This document shows, piece by piece, positions 37,801 through 50,600 of a stretch of DNA of 64,000 nucleotides (positions are counted from its first letter, which is position 1; every line of letters starts with the position of its first letter). The notes under the pieces are model-generated. The model was not told the origin of the DNA, did no database searches, and was given only the letters and a program-made list of their open reading frames with translations. The position numbers were made by a program, and so were the translations under genes. This DNA comes from Heterocephalus glaber (lineage: Eukaryota > Chordata > Mammalia > Rodentia > Bathyergidae). The DNA lies in the NCBI RefSeq assembly GCF_000247695.1, contig NW_004624785.1, forward strand, positions 171,472-235,471, written 5' to 3'.

Positions 37801-40800
37801 TTACAGACTGAGGGACTTTTTGGTTTTGTTTTTCTGCACAATGAGTCACTGCTGCAGAGCAAGCCCACTGGGTATGACTCACAGCTGAGCCAAAAAGACT
37901 CAAAGCTTCCTCCCAGGAAGCCAGAGATGCCTCCCACACATGTACACAATATGTGTTTGTACATATACACCACACAAAGGCACACAGCATGTACAACACA
38001 CGATACACACGACACATGCAACACACAAATGTATACACAGCACAGTGCATGTGATATATACATACCACACATAGAACATGTGGCATGTACATATCACACA
38101 GATGTGTGTACACCCACAATACACACATACACACATATACAGCCTGCCTAGGAGGAGGCAGATTGTTCATTCCTGGGAAGAAAATGTTAAAACAAGGCAG
38201 AAACAGAGGGAGCTGAAAGCTTCTCATTCTCAAGCTCCCAAAAATTAACTCATGAGAAGCCAATTTGTCTCTTGACAGACCCCACTCTGTTCTCTGTGTA
38301 CAGCCACTCGACAAAGGACACCTGCAAAGGCCATCCAGTTGCCCCCAGCACCTACTGCAGGGCCTCCGGTCTGTAGACTCCTCTCCCCAGCAGGGCCCAA
38401 GTCAACAGTGGCTCGTGGATACCACCACCAGGGCAGTGCTGTCCCAGCATGCCTCTTTTTCACTGGGGCTTGGCAATGATGTCCTTAGTGATTGCCTACA
38501 GACAAGCCTGTAGCCTCAAGTTACTTGGGAGGCTGAGGCAGGAAGATAGCACCCTGGGGCCAGGTGACTAGAATCAGTGCCTGCCATTTCTTCATGGTCA
38601 GGTGGAGGAGGAAGCCACACCTCCTACCTGAATCCACCCCTCTCTATCTACCAAACCACTGTCATTAAAGGCCTCGGAGAGCTTGTACAATCTGCTATTT
38701 CATATCAGCAAAGGCAGGAGACGGGTACCTAAGGGTGCACACTACCCTCAAGTCCTGGCCCCATAGACTCAAAGGAATAGGACATGCCCAGCATCCATGA
38801 TACCACTTCAGCCCTAAGTGATAAGCTACTACGTCACCAGACAGGTCCCCATGCTCACAGTGAACCACCTCTACCAGGGCTGCTCCCCAAGCTCATCAAA
38901 GACCACAGGGTGAGCAGAGCCTCCCCAAACTGCTACCAATCTCCAAGACACATCATGAGAGGCACCTTCATCAGCTCATGGCCAGAGCACCAGGCAGGAG
39001 GCAAGCAGCTGAGCCCTGGCTATGGGAAGTGCCCTGGCAGGTAGAACACTGCAGTTTGTTCCTGCTGTACTCTGAGTCCCCACATGCCCAGGATGGAACT
39101 GGAGCCCAACAGGCTAACGAGCAGACTCTACTGACGTGCCCAAGGGTTCATTTCCAGGTTGCCAGCAAGGACAACTGTGGACACACCTCTGCAGAGTGAC
39201 ACCCCCTCTCCACGTGGTTGTCTTCTCCTTAGCATCACAGTGGTCTGACTGCCTGGGTTCCTACTTCCCAGGTGAACCATCAGGAACAACCTCAAATGCA
39301 TGTGCCCAACAAAAGACTGCTCTGAGTGCAAGGCCACAACACTCATGCCATGCGACGAGCCTGGTAGAAACAGTCACCGTGGGGTTAAGTTACATCCCTT
39401 CAGTCAGGCGGGGGCCTGTGCCTGCAGCCACCTGTGTGGACAGCAGATGGTGGTGTCCAACTGCCCTTCAATGAGAGGCCAGCATTGCCTGGCCCAGAGG
39501 AGGAAAAGGGATGGAAAACAAAAGCTAGAAGACCTCAAAGGTACATTCTGGAAGCCAAGAAATCCCTCCGCCTAGTCTCAAGAAAGGGAAGTGGAGGCAA
39601 TTCAAACAGCAGTGATCATGCTAAGGTTTTCCCCTCTAAAACTCATGTTGAAATTTAACTCCCACTATGAGATACCAGTATTTAGAGGTGGGACCATTAA
39701 GAAATGATTAGGGCTCTATACTTAATGAATTAATGGGTTATCCTGAAAGTGGATTTGTTAATGAATGCCAGAATGGCTAAGCCTCCTTAGGCTTAGTGTG
39801 CTCTCTGTCTCTCATCAAGTGATGACTTGTGTCACAGGACTCTGCCAGGACAAAGGCTGTCATCAAGCCAGGTACAGTGGCATAAGCCTCAATTACTTAG
39901 GAGGCTGAGGCAGGAAGATAGCAAATTTGAGACCAGACTGGGCAATTTAGCAAGGCTGTTTCAAAATAAAAAATAAAAAGCCGAGGCCTGGGGATTTAGC
40001 TCAGTGGTTTCGCCTCTTGCTCCACAAGCGCAAGGACCCGAGTTCGATCCTCGGTACCAAAAATAAATAAATAAATAAAAATAAAAATAAAAGGGCTGGG
40101 GATGTAGCTCTGCAGTACAGCACTTGGCTAGCATGCTCAAGGCCCTGGGTTTAATCCCCAGCACTGCAAAGAACATCACTAGACTGGGGCCCCTCACCCT
40201 TGGACAAGAGCTGTGAACCAAAACAAACCCATTTTATGACTTACTGTATTAGTCACTTTCTCCTCACCAGGATAAAATACCTGACACACACAACTTGAGG
40301 AGAGGTTTATCTCGGTATAACTTACAGTTTCAGAGGATTCAGTTCATGGTCAGCTGGGTGCAAGGCAGAAATGGTGTGGTAGAAGTGCAAGATAGAGGAA
40401 AGCTGCTCAACCCATGGCAGCCAGGAAGCAGAGCGAGCAGGAAGAGCCTCAGAGATGTATCCTCCAAAGGCACACCCCCAGCAACCCACCTCCTCCAACT
40501 GGGCCCTTCTTCCAATAGCATATACAGCTAGGAACTCATCAATGGATTAATCCACTGATGAGTATAGCACCCTCATGATCCAATTATTGTACCTTGCAAA
40601 AGCCCCTCCTCTGAATACATGAGACTTTGAGCCTGGGGTATTTTAGAGCTAAACCATAGCACTGTCCCAGGTATTGTGTAATTAGCAATAGAAAACAGAC
40701 TAGGACAGGGCTGTGGCCCAAGAGCTGGGAAAGCCTGGTCATATCTAAGGCCTTGCTGGGTTGCCCTAAAATAGGAGATTCAGGAGCTGTGGGCAAGGTC

Positions 40801-41554
40801 CCTACTCCTGAGCCCTAACAAGTTGACAGGTAAAACAAGAGACACATGTCAGTCCCTGGCACACATCATTAAAGAGCCAGGGCAAAGGCCTCAGCCTGAG
40901 TCTGTAGCAACACCTGCTAGTCTTCAGAAAGTGAAGCAAGAAAAGATCACAGGGAGTGTTCCTGAAGCCAGATGCACAGCATCAAAGGCACAGTCCTTTC
41001 ACATGGGATTATGTACTGGTTATGGGTTGGTTGTGTCCCTTCCAAACAGGTAAGTCCTACCCCTAGTACTCCAAAGTGTGACCTTGTTTGGAAACAGCAT
41101 CTTTGCAGATGTAATTACTTTAAGAGAGGCCATCCTGGATGGAGAAGGGTGGTCCTTGTTGCAATATGACTGGCGTCCTTATAAAGACAAACAGGCAAAA
41201 GAGGCAGAGCCTGGATGATGTTGACCCAAACCTGGTGATGCCCAAGGCTATCAGAAACTGGGGGCTTTGAAGAGAACCTTGATTTCAGATTCCCAGCCTC
41301 CAGAAGAGTACTTCATTATAGGAGCCTCAGGAAGCTCACACAGCTCACCTTGACATTGTGTTAAAATGTTCTACCTTAGGCAGTTGTGGTGGCGTACACC
41401 TGGAACTCCAGCACTCTGGGAGGCTGAGGCAGGAGGACTGTGTGAGCCCAGCTTTGGGAACTTAGTGATTTAGAGAGACCCTGACTCAAAATAAAAAAAT
41501 AAAAAAAGGACTGGGGATGAAGCTCAGTGTGAAAGCCCTGGGTTTAATCCCCAG

Positions 41555-41601
<47 letters not shown>

Positions 41602-44600
41602 GCGGGGGGGGGGTAGAGACAGAGACACAGAGAGAGAGACTTATATGACACGACAGTGAAGTGGAGACAGTTGTTTCCCTGATGACATACTTGGTAAGAT
41701 ACAAAGGATGAGACCAGTTTATTAACTAGATAGAGAATGAAGGGAGGCTGGGACTCAGGGATTCCCTCTAGGGCCCCACAGTGATCTCTGGAATCTGCTC
41801 CATCTCCCAGTTCAGAGGCTTGGCAACGCTGATTTACACAGACGTGCTTTGCCCCTTTGGTCCTGTTCCCAGCGAAGCTCCCAGTTCATGGCAGGTGATA
41901 AACAATAAAGATGTACTGAATATCTGAGCAATAAAAGTGCAGCTGGAGAAGTGGTTATGAAGGTGGTGAATATGAGGTAAAGGCAGTCATCTTCACCATG
42001 CAGACAACCAAGGAAAAAGAAAACCTCCTCCACTGGAGGGCTGCATATTCTTTTCTTTCCTTTCTTTCTATTTATCTTTGTACAGAGCTGGGGATGGAAC
42101 CCAGGGCCTCATGCAAGCTAGGCAAGTGCTCTACCAATCCTACATCCCCAGCTCTCTCTCATCTTTAACCAGGCATTTATTTAACAGCCTTGTCAATATT
42201 CAGGAGTCTGAGCATGGAGCAGAGTCCCTGGCAGATAACTGCACCTGCTGCTTGTTTGAGGGCTCCTGTTCCATGTCTCTCTTATGCTTGCCCCACTCCA
42301 AGAGGAGCCTCCCCAGCTTTGCATCTTTAATAGCTGGTTCCTACAAAATGGAGCTCCACACTGATTTGAGTCGCCTCTGAATGCCCAAGCACACAGAAGC
42401 TCACCAGATAAGAGACATGTGGTGGATTAACTATGGTCAACTTGAAATGCCCATCTGAACTGAGTCAGCGTGGTTCTGGGCGTGGAAGACCCACCTGAGG
42501 ACTGTTTTGAACAGCATCCAAAGAGAATTGGAGAGGAAGATTGTGTGCTGTTGATTTTCCTGATACGGACTCAGCTGTTCTCATCGTCAGAGAAGCTCGG
42601 GTCCTCACCCTTGCTAGGGATGGCTGCTGTGGTTGTCAGGGAAGCTCTGGTCTTCGCCTTGAGCTTTGCTTCCTGGCTTTAGTGCAGGTCTCTCAGCCTG
42701 GTAACACAAATCCCTCATACCGCCAGCACAGACTTTCTAGCTTTCACCACTGGCCTTTGGACCTTCCTAGTGCTGATCCTCGTTACAGTCTTGCCTGAGA
42801 AATCGCCGTGGGCGGTAGGCCTCTGGCAGGACTTATGGAAGACACTGCCTTGGGCTCTAGGCCTTTAGCTGGACTTGTGGGAGACACTGCTGTGGGATCC
42901 AGGCCCTCGGCTAGATTCTTCGGGTCTCTAGTGTGTGGACAGATCTCTTGCACTCCTCTGCATCTGACTTTTTGGGTGACTATTATAAAATAATCCTATA
43001 AATTATGTGTCTTGAGGGCTGGGGATTTAGCTCAGTGGTTCTGCTGCCTGCTTTGTAAGCGCAAGGACCTGAGTTCGATCCCCAGCACCAAAAAAAAGAA
43101 GAAGAAACAGGACACAATTCAGTCCACAACATTAGGGGCCAGGCATTTAGCTCAGTGGTTCCGCCACCTGCCTCGCAAGCCAAGGACCCAAGTTTGATCC
43201 CTGGTACCAAAAAAAAAAAAATTATATGTCTTGTATTAAATCTACTCCCTTTAAAACCCTAACTACAACAAGGCAGGTGTGCAAATTTATGCTGAATTCA
43301 CCCAAATTCAACTGAAGTCTGCACAGGGAGTGCCTCTCACAGTGGGTGCAGAGCCTCAGCTGCACTAAATACACATGGGGGGTTTGTAGCTTGCCACCCA
43401 CAGTGGCGTCACACCTGTGCCTCTCTGGAGCTTTCCCTTCCTGCAGTTGATGTGCTGCTAGCTGGCAGTAGCCCACAGGGTGCAAGTCAGAACAAACACA
43501 ACAGCAGTTGTAAGACAGCAGCTCTGGGAGTAAGGACAGAAGTTAGGAAAGGAAACTGATAAGGAATTATGCAGAGTCCCACTCTACGAGAGCTGAAAGC
43601 AACTGCTGCTCAAAATGCTGACTTCACAGCTCCCAGGTGCTCACACTTGCTTCTAGGATAAAGCTTGAGCTGATTTAGAATAAATGTTTCTTGTCCCATC
43701 CTTCCATTGAATTGATGTACTTTTTTGTCCTAAAAAGATTTTTCAAGCCCTGTTGGTTCGTCTCTCAGCTGCTTCTGGAACAACTGTCACTCTTTCTGAC
43801 CAGAGCAACCACTTCCGATGCCTTCTAACTAAAAATACCTTAGGTAAGCAACACTGTCCCAGCATGAGATGTGAATCAAAATCCATGCAAACCTGAGGCC
43901 AGATTTTTCATGCAGAGGCTAATGACATACATACACAGGAAGGAACTGTGATCAGAAACCAGCCCAAATACATCAGGGTCCCTTCTGCCCCAGGTGAAAA
44001 AATGTCTGCATAAGTTGCAGTACATGTGAACCACTTGGTGCCAGGGGTGGGCCCGGGCACTCACCTGCTCTGTCTCCACAAAGTTGGACACATGGCCATC
44101 ATCATTCACGCCACGGGTATGGAAGCGAGCACCGGCACGCTCACAGCTGATTCGGGAGATGAGACAGGCCTTGGCCTGCTTGTGCGAGGCATACACTGTG
44201 CGAATGGCCACCACGCCACAGATGACCTTCAGCAGCCAGTCACAGCAGCTCACCTGGTGCTGCCGCAGGGGCATGTGCAATAGCTGGTTCCTGCAAAATG
44301 GAGCCCCACAGAGATTAGGGTCACCTTGCCACTCCAGCAAACACTTTCCTCAATACGGGTATGGACAAGGCACTGGTGGGGGACCTGGCATTCTGCTCAG
44401 GACTCTGCAGTGGGGACATACAGATCCAGGAAGTCGTGTGCTTCAGAGACCCCAAGTGTGACACATGGAGGGGGAAGGAGGAAGAAGCCCTTTCCCAAAG
44501 CTACTACCAGTTGTCAGAGAGGCCAAACAGAAAGCAAAACTATTAGTGTGAGCCAGACAGGCACCTTTCAGGGAATTTTCAAGGAGCTTCTGTTTAGAGG

Positions 44601-47600
44601 CGACCACATTTTTTTATTAGAACCCATCAATAAAAAATTTAATAATGTTTTGATTAAATAATCATAGCTAGTGATAAAATGACAGATGATAAACAATCAT
44701 TAAATATACACACTTAAATTATATACATCTATACACACACCGTGGGGTGAATATGATGAAAGCATTACAAACCAATCTAAGATTTTAAAAAGTGATGATG
44801 AAAGCAGCTAACATATACAGACACACATAACACCATTCTATATGCTTGGTTGGATTAATTAACTCACTGCATCCTTAAAAGGAGCCCATGTGAAAGGTAT
44901 GCCCAGAAACCCATTTTACAGATACAGAAACTAAGGCACAGGAAGCAAAGCACTTGCCCAAGGTCACAGGCCTGGTGAGCAGAGCTGGCACTACCCAGCC
45001 CCACTCCTCTTGATGAAAGCCCTACATTCACACAATCACCCTCCCATTCCCCACCCACCTGGCCTCCCCCAGACCCTGGGGACCTGAGCTGTGTCATTCT
45101 GAGGCCTCTCACAAGGGGACCCTCTTTTACAGGGGCTGGAGCAAATCTAGATCACAATGCCCTACTTGTTTAAAAAAGGCAGCCCAATTCCTGCCCTTGG
45201 CCTTCCTCAAAGACAGCAGCTTGCCCTCACTGCTGGAAATGTGAGTTCTGGCGGATCTCTGGGCTTCTCCATAACCTCTGCTCTGGGGCCAGCCTCCTTG
45301 ACTGCAGCCACATCTACTTTCACCCCACAGGAAGCCTGGCCCCCTCGACTTCTCATAGCCACAGGCTTCCCTGCATGAAAAATGATGAACTTCAAGCACG
45401 ATTTCACAAAATGACATCTCCTTCTGAGTCACTCTGAACTTCAGGTGATAAACCACTTTACTAACAAAGATAGTGAAATCCACCTAGGGCATCAAGGCCA
45501 GGCCTCCAGATTGCAGATCTGCCAGCCAGACAGTTCGGGCCTGTCACCAAGATGCAGGGGGAAGAGCTTTGTGCCAAATGGATAACTCCAAAAAACCTCT
45601 TCTAGTGACAGGTGCCTGGTCCTCTGGGGGAGGACAGCTCATACCTCAGGGGGAGGAGACCCCAATCCGTAGAGGAACGCAGAGCTTTGTATTTCCTGCT
45701 AGGACTTGAGTGTCCTGGGAAGCAATTTTTAGTGTGACTGACAACCAGCCTGGAAAGACCACCTCCCCTGCTGCCCACTCTCCCTCACTTACTAGCCACT
45801 TGCAGTATAGACCCCACCGATTCCTGCTAGGTGTCTCCAGACCTCAGACACTGCACCACAGCACAGGGGGTGTAGGTGATGGAGGCCGTGACCACTCTGC
45901 CTGGGGACTTGGCTGTGCTCTGTTCTATGGTCTATGGCCTGAGCCCCAGCACCATGCCCTGGAATGGGTGCCAGTCCAACAGCCTGGTACCACCACAGTT
46001 GCTCCCTCCTGTCCAACCCCAAATTGCTCGGTCAGCCTGGACCAAGATTCCCATCACTGTTGCTTCTCTTCCATCTCCCGGAGATCTGAGGGCAGCAGCA
46101 CTGGCAAGCAGGCCTGGGCCCTGTCCCACATAATCACTACCTCCTCTTGGCTCCTTCACAGGACATGGCAGGGTCTTGACCCCAGGGCCTAGAAAAGCCC
46201 ATAGATAACTGGCATATTCATAGGGTCATCTACTCATAGTCATGCTCCTACATGGAGTGATGGCCAGATGACCCTAAACATATAGAAACTCAGCCAGACT
46301 TGTCTTCACGTTCCTTCAAGTTACTTTGGGCATGTTAACTCAGTTTCCCCAGAGACAGGCCTTGTTCAGCTTGTGACTACTACCCTGGACTCTAGAGCTA
46401 GAATGCCTGGGTTCAAATCCTGGCTCTGCCACTTATGAAATACATAGAGTTCAGCAAAATTCCCATATCCTCTCATGCCTCAGTTTCTCTATCATAAGGT
46501 GGGGTAACTGACCCTATTATGAGGACTTTGAGTTGTCATCCCAGAGAGCTTAGACTGGTACCTGAAGCACAGTGCTTTGTACATGTCAGCAAGGAATGTC
46601 TGGACACAGCAGGAAACTGGGCTCTTGACCCACTCAAAGAGCTAACCCAGGCAGGAGCACTGAGCATGCGCCAGCACACAGGGAAGCACTCTAAGATGCT
46701 GGCTCAAATGCTCTTTCCCTACAGAGCAGATTTCTTCTTCTAAATCTATGGGACCTGCCAGCAACTGAACCCATTCCCTAAGCTCACAGGATAGGGAACC
46801 CAGTTTTTCTCTCATCCTGCAGAGAGAGCGGGTGTAGATCTCAGCTCTCCAGAGGTGACCCAGAATCCTGATGTAAAATGAGGGTCGAAGACAAGTGGCC
46901 GCCCACAGGCCGCCCTCTAGGGGTATCTGGGGCCTCACCAGAAGAAGGCGTTCCCCCACTCAGAGCTGTCATCACCCTGCTTCTGCACCCGGACAGTCAG
47001 GTCAAACCGGGAGCCATCATTGGGCCACGAGAAATAAAACACCCCCGAGCTGAGGATCTTCCTCAGGGCCAGCAGGCGGTCCTCCTCCCGGGCCTCTTCC
47101 TGCAGAGGATAAAACTCGGTGGCGGTGATTTTGTAGATTTCCGCATCTGGAATTCTGCCCACTGATGTGCAGCCTGTCACCAACACCAGGAAACTCAGAG
47201 AAGCACCACCTGCAAGTGGAATCAGATAAGAGAGCTGTTTCTAGTGGCAGTTACCTATGCCTAGGGCTCTCCAGCCCTGTCACCTAAACCTAGGGTGTTG
47301 CCCCACAGAAGTGGGTGCCAGGAGCTGCTGGAAACTCAGGGTCTGGCCCTAGCCCAGCTCTCTAGGATCAGTAATCTGCTTTACTGGATCCTCCGATGAT
47401 TCTAGTGCAGTTTCCAGACCTCAGCCCTCTCTACATCTGCAGCCTAAGCCCCCAACCCACCTTCGCCACTCTCATGCCAGCCTTCCCTGCCTGGTGCCCC
47501 TGTATGTGCCAACAGCTCCCCATTGGCATTGGTCACATACAAAGCCAACAGCCTCCTTCAGCCTGTGTCCCTCAGCAAATATGCTCCTCGGGGGCAGGGT

Positions 47601-50600
47601 TTTGGGTCCACTGTCTTTCACACCACTGGTGTTTGATGAATGTGTCCTAAACCAATTCCTGTGCAGGTCACCCGGACCACACTGACTGCTGCCCGGAGAA
47701 GGGTGCACAGTCTCTAGGGCATTGCCACACTGTCCCTGGCTGCCCAGTTCCTGTTCTGTGCCCCTTACCACACAAGGCTTCACAACCATGCTGTGTGAGT
47801 CAAAGGTAGATAGCAGGCCGGGGATGTAGCTCAGTGACACCGTGCCTGCCTGACAAGTGCAAGGTCCTGAATTCGACCCCCGGTACCAAAAAAAAGAATG
47901 GATAGCAATGCTGTGCCCAGGGACAATGGGACACCTGCCCCACCAAAGGACAGGGTCCAAGAGACAGCCTGGGTAGATAACTGGCATGGTTTGGTCCAGA
48001 GGATGCTCTGAGGTTTGAGGGATCCTCTCCCAGCAAGATCTATTCTGAACAGCCAGTGGCCACTGTCTAGAGTGACCATTTAGACATTCTCAGATCTCTC
48101 CACACTCAGATGAGAGACCCCAAAGACAGCCAGTTCTACCTCCCCAGACTTCCTCCTCACACCCCACAGGAGGAAGAATGTGGCTCGCAGCACAGAGCGA
48201 CTGGTTTTTATTAAAGAGCAACATTGAATAAGTGGGTCACGACTCACTTGCCTGCTGATGCATTGCAGGGTGGCAAGGCACCTGCAGAGGCACAATACTG
48301 TTTCCCCTCACAGCTCCCCACTCATGTCCTCAGACCACTGTGTGCCTGACAATGAAGGAAGTCATGCTGGACACAGCAACGGGGTTGGGGCTCAGTCTCT
48401 CGGTAGGGTGGGTGAGTCTAGGTGTGGCTTGCATTCTCGACTCCCAGCTCCAAAGATGCAGAGTCTCCACCCTTGGCTGGGACAAGTCCACAGCTCCCCT
48501 CTGCCTGATATATGGGAGAATGCACCATTCAGCGAAGTCCCCCGGAATAGACAAAGGCTAGGAGTGGGCTTGAGAAGAGGAATGGAAATTTTTGCCTTCT
48601 ATCCTTCCACCCAAGTCAGGAAGTGGATTTCTCACCTCACTCTCTCACCAGCCTCTGCGTAGGGGCCTGAGTCCCTGGCAGGAGTCCCAGGCTGCCAGGA
48701 AGACAGCCGGCATCTCCTGTGCAGGCCAGCGGCCTGGGGGAGGCGCAGGAGGCTGGGCTACAGCAGGCATGCAAGACAAATGAGAAAAGGGGAAGGTGCT
48801 ACCACCACAGGGGAAGGTGCTACCACCACAGGGAACTCGGTTCCTGAGTCCTGGGGCTCTGGAGGGTGCAGGCAAGGGACTCACACTGAGGACAGCGCTT
48901 ACACATTCCAGGTACTTCACACGAACTCACTTCATCCTCCCCAGGCCACCATTATTATCTCATTTTACAGGGGGTGAGGAGAATGGAGACCCAGGGAGGT
49001 TAAGTGGCCTTTCCAAGGTGACAGAGCTGGGGAGCTGGGATCCAAACCCATTTTCGGGCCACACCACCTGGACAAGTTACTCAAGTCAAGTCTAGCTGCA
49101 GACCTCTTGCTCCCCTTGTCCCTTGCAGGTGGTAGAACCAAACCACCTCACAATGCTGCTCTTGCAGGGCCACCATCACCACTTCATACACAGTGACTGT
49201 CCCCAAGGGACACTGCCCAAGCACATGCTAGTCTATGTTGGAACGGAGATATAAAGGTGGAATTCACCTTAAGCCCACTCTGTCTGCTCTTGGTATCCAG
49301 CAGTTTTCAATCAGCTTGGCTTGCTGTACCCTTCAAGGGTGTGGCCAACCAATATACCCACTGTAACTGAATGGGGCACCCTCACATTCACACATTGAAG
49401 TCCTCACCTGCAGGTGACAGCATGAGAAGGTGGGTCCTCTGGGGGGATTTGGTCAGTGACAGTGGAGTCCTCCTGCACGGACCAGCTCCTTATTAAGAAG
49501 GCTCCAGAGAGCTCCCTCGCCTCTTCTATCCCACAAGGACACAGAGAAGGCATCACCTGTGAACCAGGAGGCGAGCTCTCACCACCCAGACAGCAAACCT
49601 GTTGGCACCTTGACCTTGCACTGGCAGCCTTCAGAGCTGGGAGAAATAAATGTCCATTGTTCATAAGCCGCAGTTCCTATCTAGGGAACTTTGCTATGGC
49701 AGCCAAACAGATCCAGACGGCACCTCTTGCTCATTTAAAAAATGCCACCTCAAGTTTTCACCCGTCCTTTAAGAATAATAATCTTTTTAGCACGTTCTAT
49801 ATATTGACACGTAAAAATAAGGCACCGTGGCCTTCTTGAGGGTATCCAGTGGAATCTGTGGTGGCTAGATACCCATCCCCATCTATTATTATTTTTTTTT
49901 TTACCGGGGATCGAACTCGGGACTTTGCGCTTGCGCGGCAGGCTCCGGAACCACTGAGCTAAATCCCCGGCCTTCCCACCTATTATTTAAGGAACACATA
50001 AACAAGCTCTGCCTTCACAGGTGGAATTTCTAGCCATATCTCCATCCTACTTCCATACTGACTTTCATCCATATTTTGTATTTCTGTTTTCTGTTGATCG
50101 CCTTATAAGAATATGTAGCACTTTGCTGCTAAGCTCACTGTATAAGATTTTCTTCTGGTTTACCATTGCAATTATTTTTAGTACTCAATTGGTCAAACAA
50201 TGTAAGCAGTGCAATGTAAATAAAGCACCGTGACAAATAATCACTTAATGTAAACAGTAAAATGTGTCTGGATGGCATCTAAAAGACACGAGTAAATACT
50301 ATTTATTGTGAAACTGAAGTACATTCTGTGTAACTTCTAATTCTGTTTTTCATTTTGTACATGTGAACACTATATAACCTTTTTCAGGTTAATAAATAGT
50401 TGAAAATAAAAAGAGCTTCATTATAGGATTGTCACTCCATTCCTCAAAGTCCTTCAGAGTCAGTACTAAAAAAAATGACTTGAAAAATTATTTCCAATGC
50501 TGTCAGATGTCACACCAATTAAGTTCTTCAGTTTCCTAGAAGCAAATAATTGGCTGTTCCCTTACTTGCAAACAAAAATGGTACTGAGTCATTGACGTGG

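Larger units (their letters stand above)
39628..40245 (+). mobile_element. MaLR LTR (MST/MLT-like), split by SINEs
   Basis: AAACTCATGTTGAAATTTAA, GAGGTGGGACCATTAAGAAA and TGAATTAATGGGTTATCC precede the SINEs. CTGTGAACCAAAACAAACCC and TTATGACTTACTGTATTAG follow them. This is the order of an MST-type LTR, with the B1-ID complex inserted in its 3' third. Confidence 0.75.
35451..44064 (-). other. SYNJ2 intron 4 (8614 bp)
   Basis: 35451-37180 and 38600-39620 hold nothing recognisable. The rest contains CA-rich sequence (37940-38140), convergent MaLR LTRs with a nested SINE (39628-40662), an MLT1-type LTR (41020-41345), a B1-ID dimer with microsatellite, a 42-base tandem and a composite ID insertion (43016-43219). 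Confidence 0.72.
44291..46938 (-). other. SYNJ2 intron 3 (2648 bp)
   Basis: Holds two MIR fragments (44860-45010 inverted; 46370-46570). 45120-46200 is GC-rich with many overlapping open frames but no recognisable protein family. Confidence 0.72.

Noticed and set aside
37772..38314. 180-codon minus-strand frame rich in Cys, Val and His
   Set aside because: It reads through an imperfect CA/TACA array. The repeated VYTH/CVCV patterns are microsatellite translation.
42808..42993. Small protein with GSRPLAGL repeats
   Set aside because: It is the translation of a diverged 42-base tandem. There is no ribosomal, splice or family support.
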